Origin: an uncultured Actinomycetes bacterium | Lineage (GTDB): Bacteria; Actinomycetota; Thermoleophilia; Solirubrobacterales; 70-9 | Assembly (NCBI GenBank): GCA_946886425.1 | Contig: CAMPIP010000124.1 | Span: 1-7,013, forward strand | Reading direction: 5' to 3' | DNA length: 7,013 nt | Shown here: piece after piece, positions 5,324 to 7,013 of the stretch | Position numbering within the stretch: position 1 is the stretch's first letter | Layout of the letters: every line of letters starts with the position of its first letter | The notes under the pieces: model-generated | Told to the model about the DNA's origin: nothing | Database searches by the model: none | The model's input: only the letters and a program-made list of their open reading frames with translations | Made by a program: the position numbers and the translations under genes

Positions 5324-6321
5324 GCGCGGCCGGCGGGCGGCGCCGGGAGGGCGCCGCCCGGGGCCGCCCCACGACCGGCCTGCTGGCGCTGCTCGCCGGG
5401 GCCGCCGGCCTCGGCGCCGGGGCGATCGCGATCCGTGCTGCCTACCGGCATGACGCCGACCCGTCGTCGCTGGTGGCGGTGCGGATGGGACTGGCCGGCG
5501 TCCCCTTCGCGCTGCTGCTGCCCTGGCAGCTGCTCCGCGCCACCTCCCCCCTGCCCTGGCGCGGCCTCGGGCTCGCCTTCTGCGCCGGCCTCGCCCTGTC
5601 GGTCGGTGCCCGCTGCGAGCTGGAGGGCCTGCAGCGTCTGCCGGCGGCGATCCTGATCCTGCTGCTGTTCGCCGCCCCCGTCTGGGTGGTCCTGATCGAG
5701 CGCGTGGTCTGGAGCCGGCGCCCGCAACCGATAGTCCTGGCCGCGATCGCCGCCACCGTGGTCGGGCTGGTGACGATGGTCGCGCCCTGGAGCGGCGGCC
5801 TGAACTTCGTCGGCGTGGCCTTCGGGCTGGCGGGGTCGCTGGCGCTTGCCGCGTTCTTCGTCCTCCTCGATCGCAGCCAGGCGACGCTGACGACCACGCT
5901 GGCGGTGAGCGTGGCGCTGGTCGTTGCCGGAGCCGGCGCGGTCCTCGCCCACCCGGGTGGCGTGAGCTCCTCCCTCGGCGATCCGGCGGTCCGGCCCTAC
6001 GCGCTGGCGGTCGCGGCGGCCACGGCCGGCTGGGGGCTGCTGGCCGCGGTCGGGCTGCGCGAGACCGACGCCACCACGGCGACGATCGTCGGCGCCGCCG
6101 AGCCGGTCTTCGTCGCCCTCTTCGCCTTCCTCCTGCTCGGCGAAACGCTGGCGCCCCGGGAGCTTGCCGGCGGCGCCGTGGTGATCGCCGGGATCCTTCT
6201 CGCCGCCCTGGGCCCGCTCTGGGCCGAGCGGCGGAAGGCGCCGGCGCCGCTCAGTCCGCCGGCCGTCCCGCCACCTCGAGGAACCGCTCGACGACGCGAT
6301 CGGCGAACGCTGCGTCGTTGA
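5320..6321 (+). CDS. EamA/DMT-superfamily membrane transporter
   Basis: A 333-residue polytopic membrane protein of the 10-helix drug/metabolite transporter type. Hydrophobic segments lie at about 20-40, 50-72, 82-98, 107-127, 138-155, 163-183, 191-210, 226-246, 252-273 and 280-299. The last two contain ATIVGAAEPVFVALFAFLLLGE, the classic end of the second EamA repeat. Members export or exchange amino acids, sugars, nucleosides and other metabolites at the cytoplasmic membrane; direction and cargo cannot be read here. I chose the TTG at 5320 because it overlaps the TGA of the preceding gene as TTGA and because the next in-frame ATG or GTG would remove the first helix. No Shine-Dalgarno is obvious before it. 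The C-terminal tail (about 305-333) is Pro- and Arg-rich and is encoded opposite the end of the UPF0261 gene, so it may be unconserved. Last gene of the operon; transport of a pathway substrate or product is inferred. Confidence 0.87.
   Translation: MSAAGGRRREGAARGRPTTGLLALLAGAAGLGAGAIAIRAAYRHDADPSSLVAVRMGLAGVPFALLLPWQLLRATSPLPWRGLGLAFCAGLALSVGARCELEGLQRLPAAILILLLFAAPVWVVLIERVVWSRRPQPIVLAAIAATVVGLVTMVAPWSGGLNFVGVAFGLAGSLALAAFFVLLDRSQATLTTTLAVSVALVVAGAGAVLAHPGGVSSSLGDPAVRPYALAVAAATAGWGLLAAVGLRETDATTATIVGAAEPVFVALFAFLLLGETLAPRELAGGAVVIAGILLAALGPLWAERRKAPAPLSPPAVPPPRGTARRRDRRTLRR
5334..5360 (+). repeat. Strong GC-rich hairpin at the TIM barrel C/transporter junction
   Basis: CGGGCGGCGC (5334-5343) and GCGCCGCCCG (5351-5360) are perfect 10-base complements with a 7-base loop CGGGAGG. 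The stem starts 10 bases after the stop of TIM barrel C and falls within codons 5-14 of the transporter. No T-run follows, so it is not a standard intrinsic terminator. It could lower transporter expression, stabilise the upstream message, or be a by-product of Arg/Gly/Ala codons in GC-rich DNA. Confidence 0.45.
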
Positions 6322-7013
6322 CCGCCGCCTCGACGCGCTCGAAGCCGACCTGGGGGGGCAGCCCCTGCTCGAGCGCGTCGAGGAAGGCGGCGTCGACCTC
6401 GGGGTCCCAGAGCGCCCCGCCCTCGACGTCGACCAGGGAGAACCCGCGCGTCGGCGCCACCACGGCGACCGGGCCTCGCGCCTCGGCCAGCCGGCTCGCG
6501 ACCTCGGCCCCGAGCCCGGCGGACTCCTCCGCCGTGAGCCGGACCAGCGTCGCAGTCGGGTTGTGGAAGTAGGTCTTGCGGGCCAGGAAGCGCGCCGGCA
6601 CGGTGTCCCTCGGCCCCTGGTTGAAGAAGTCGACGCAGCCGGGGACCACCACCTGCGGGATCCCCTCGCGGCCGGCGGCGCGCAGGCGGTCGGGACCGGT
6701 CGCGTGGATGCCGTCGTTGACCTCGTTGGCGAGCTCGGAGAGCGTGAAGTCGATCGTGGCCGCCAGCGCCCCTTCCTCGACCAGCCGCTCCATCGCCGGC
6801 CCGCCGACGCCGTTGGCGTGGAAGACGACCGGCTCCCAGCCCGCCGCCCGCAGCGGCGCCAGCATCCGCTCGACCGCCGGCGTGGTCTGGCCGAGCATCG
6901 TCACGCCGAGCCCGGCGCCCGCCGTCGTCGTCGCCGGCTGGCCGGCGTCGCGGGCCATCCCGGCGAGCGCCGCGGCGGCGTTGTCGAAGACGGCGCGGCG
7001 CTCGCCGGGATGG
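6251..7013 (-). CDS. UPF0261 / Tm-1-like ATP-binding domain protein, C-terminal part (cut by window edge)
   Basis: The frame is open from the right edge: reading in, HPGERRAVFDNAAAALAG precedes the Met at 6958, so that Met is internal and the N-terminal part lies outside. The visible 253 residues are the C-terminal portion of a protein usually about 400 long. Family marks, numbered from the edge, are GVTMLGQTTP at 36-45, VFHANGVGG at 63-71, GIPQVVVPGCVDFFN at 117-131 and FHNPT at 149-153. The family is related to the N-terminal domain of the plant virus-resistance protein Tm-1 and is thought to bind ATP; its bacterial role is poorly defined. It is transcribed towards the operon and overlaps the transporter's 3' end by 71 bases, so it is a separate unit. 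Any link to the sugar/cyclitol genes is only by position. Confidence 0.88.
   Translation of the reverse strand, partial: HPGERRAVFDNAAAALAGMARDAGQPATTTAGAGLGVTMLGQTTPAVERMLAPLRAAGWEPVVFHANGVGGPAMERLVEEGALAATIDFTLSELANEVNDGIHATGPDRLRAAGREGIPQVVVPGCVDFFNQGPRDTVPARFLARKTYFHNPTATLVRLTAEESAGLGAEVASRLAEARGPVAVVAPTRGFSLVDVEGGALWDPEVDAAFLDALEQGLPPQVGFERVEAAVNDAAFADRVVERFLEVAGRPAD

Noticed and set aside
5311..5952. Minus-strand open frame opposite the transporter
   Set aside because: Gln/Arg/Asp/Gly-rich, no motif, while the plus strand encodes a clear multi-helix transporter.
6237..6248. GGCGCCGGCGCC palindrome near the end of the transporter gene as a terminator
   Set aside because: It is self-complementary without a loop, has no T-run on either side, and such GC palindromes are common by chance at this base composition.

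Overview
The window is very GC-rich chromosomal DNA. Codons end almost always in G or C, GTG and TTG starts occur, and adjacent genes overlap by 1 to 4 bases. This fits a high-GC actinobacterium, possibly of the Thermoleophilia/Solirubrobacterales type, but the taxonomy is a guess from composition and style. There is no rRNA, tRNA, CRISPR array, insertion sequence or phage gene. Nearly all of the window is coding.

Layout. (1) Left, minus strand: a two-gene unit read right to left, an arginase/agmatinase-family ureohydrolase (477-1487) followed with a 4-base overlap by a Gfo/Idh/MocA-type NAD(P)-dependent dehydrogenase (1-480, cut by the left edge). (2) A divergent promoter region (1488-1645), visibly less GC-rich than the rest, carrying back-to-back sigma70-like promoters. 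Their -35 hexamers lie inside the two arms of one inverted repeat, with two further inverted repeats beside it. (3) Plus strand, one probable operon: sugar isomerase/epimerase-type TIM barrel A (1646-2617), TIM barrel B of the tagatose/psicose 3-epimerase-like type (2626-3519), a creatininase-family metal hydrolase (3519-4394), TIM barrel C (4421-5323), and an EamA/DMT membrane transporter (TTG start, 5320-6321). (4) Right, minus strand: the C-terminal part of a UPF0261/Tm-1-like protein (6251-7013, cut by the right edge), overlapping the transporter tail to tail.

How they may work together. A Gfo/Idh dehydrogenase, a creatininase-family hydrolase and several xylose-isomerase-like epimerases resemble the toolkit used to oxidise, ring-open and epimerise cyclitols or keto-sugars. 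The Thermotoga-type inositol route with IolG/IolM dehydrogenases, IolN hydrolase and IolO epimerase is the nearest analogy I know. The divergent ureohydrolase adds possible removal of urea, ammonia or a formimidoyl-type group, so a nitrogen-bearing (amino- or guanidino-) sugar or cyclitol is a conceivable substrate. The substrate is not readable from sequence, and no regulator gene lies in the window.

The most notable points are the unusual enzyme combination, a ureohydrolase lacking the usual active-site histidine, the shared divergent control region, and a TIM barrel with Asp in place of the usual last metal-binding Glu.
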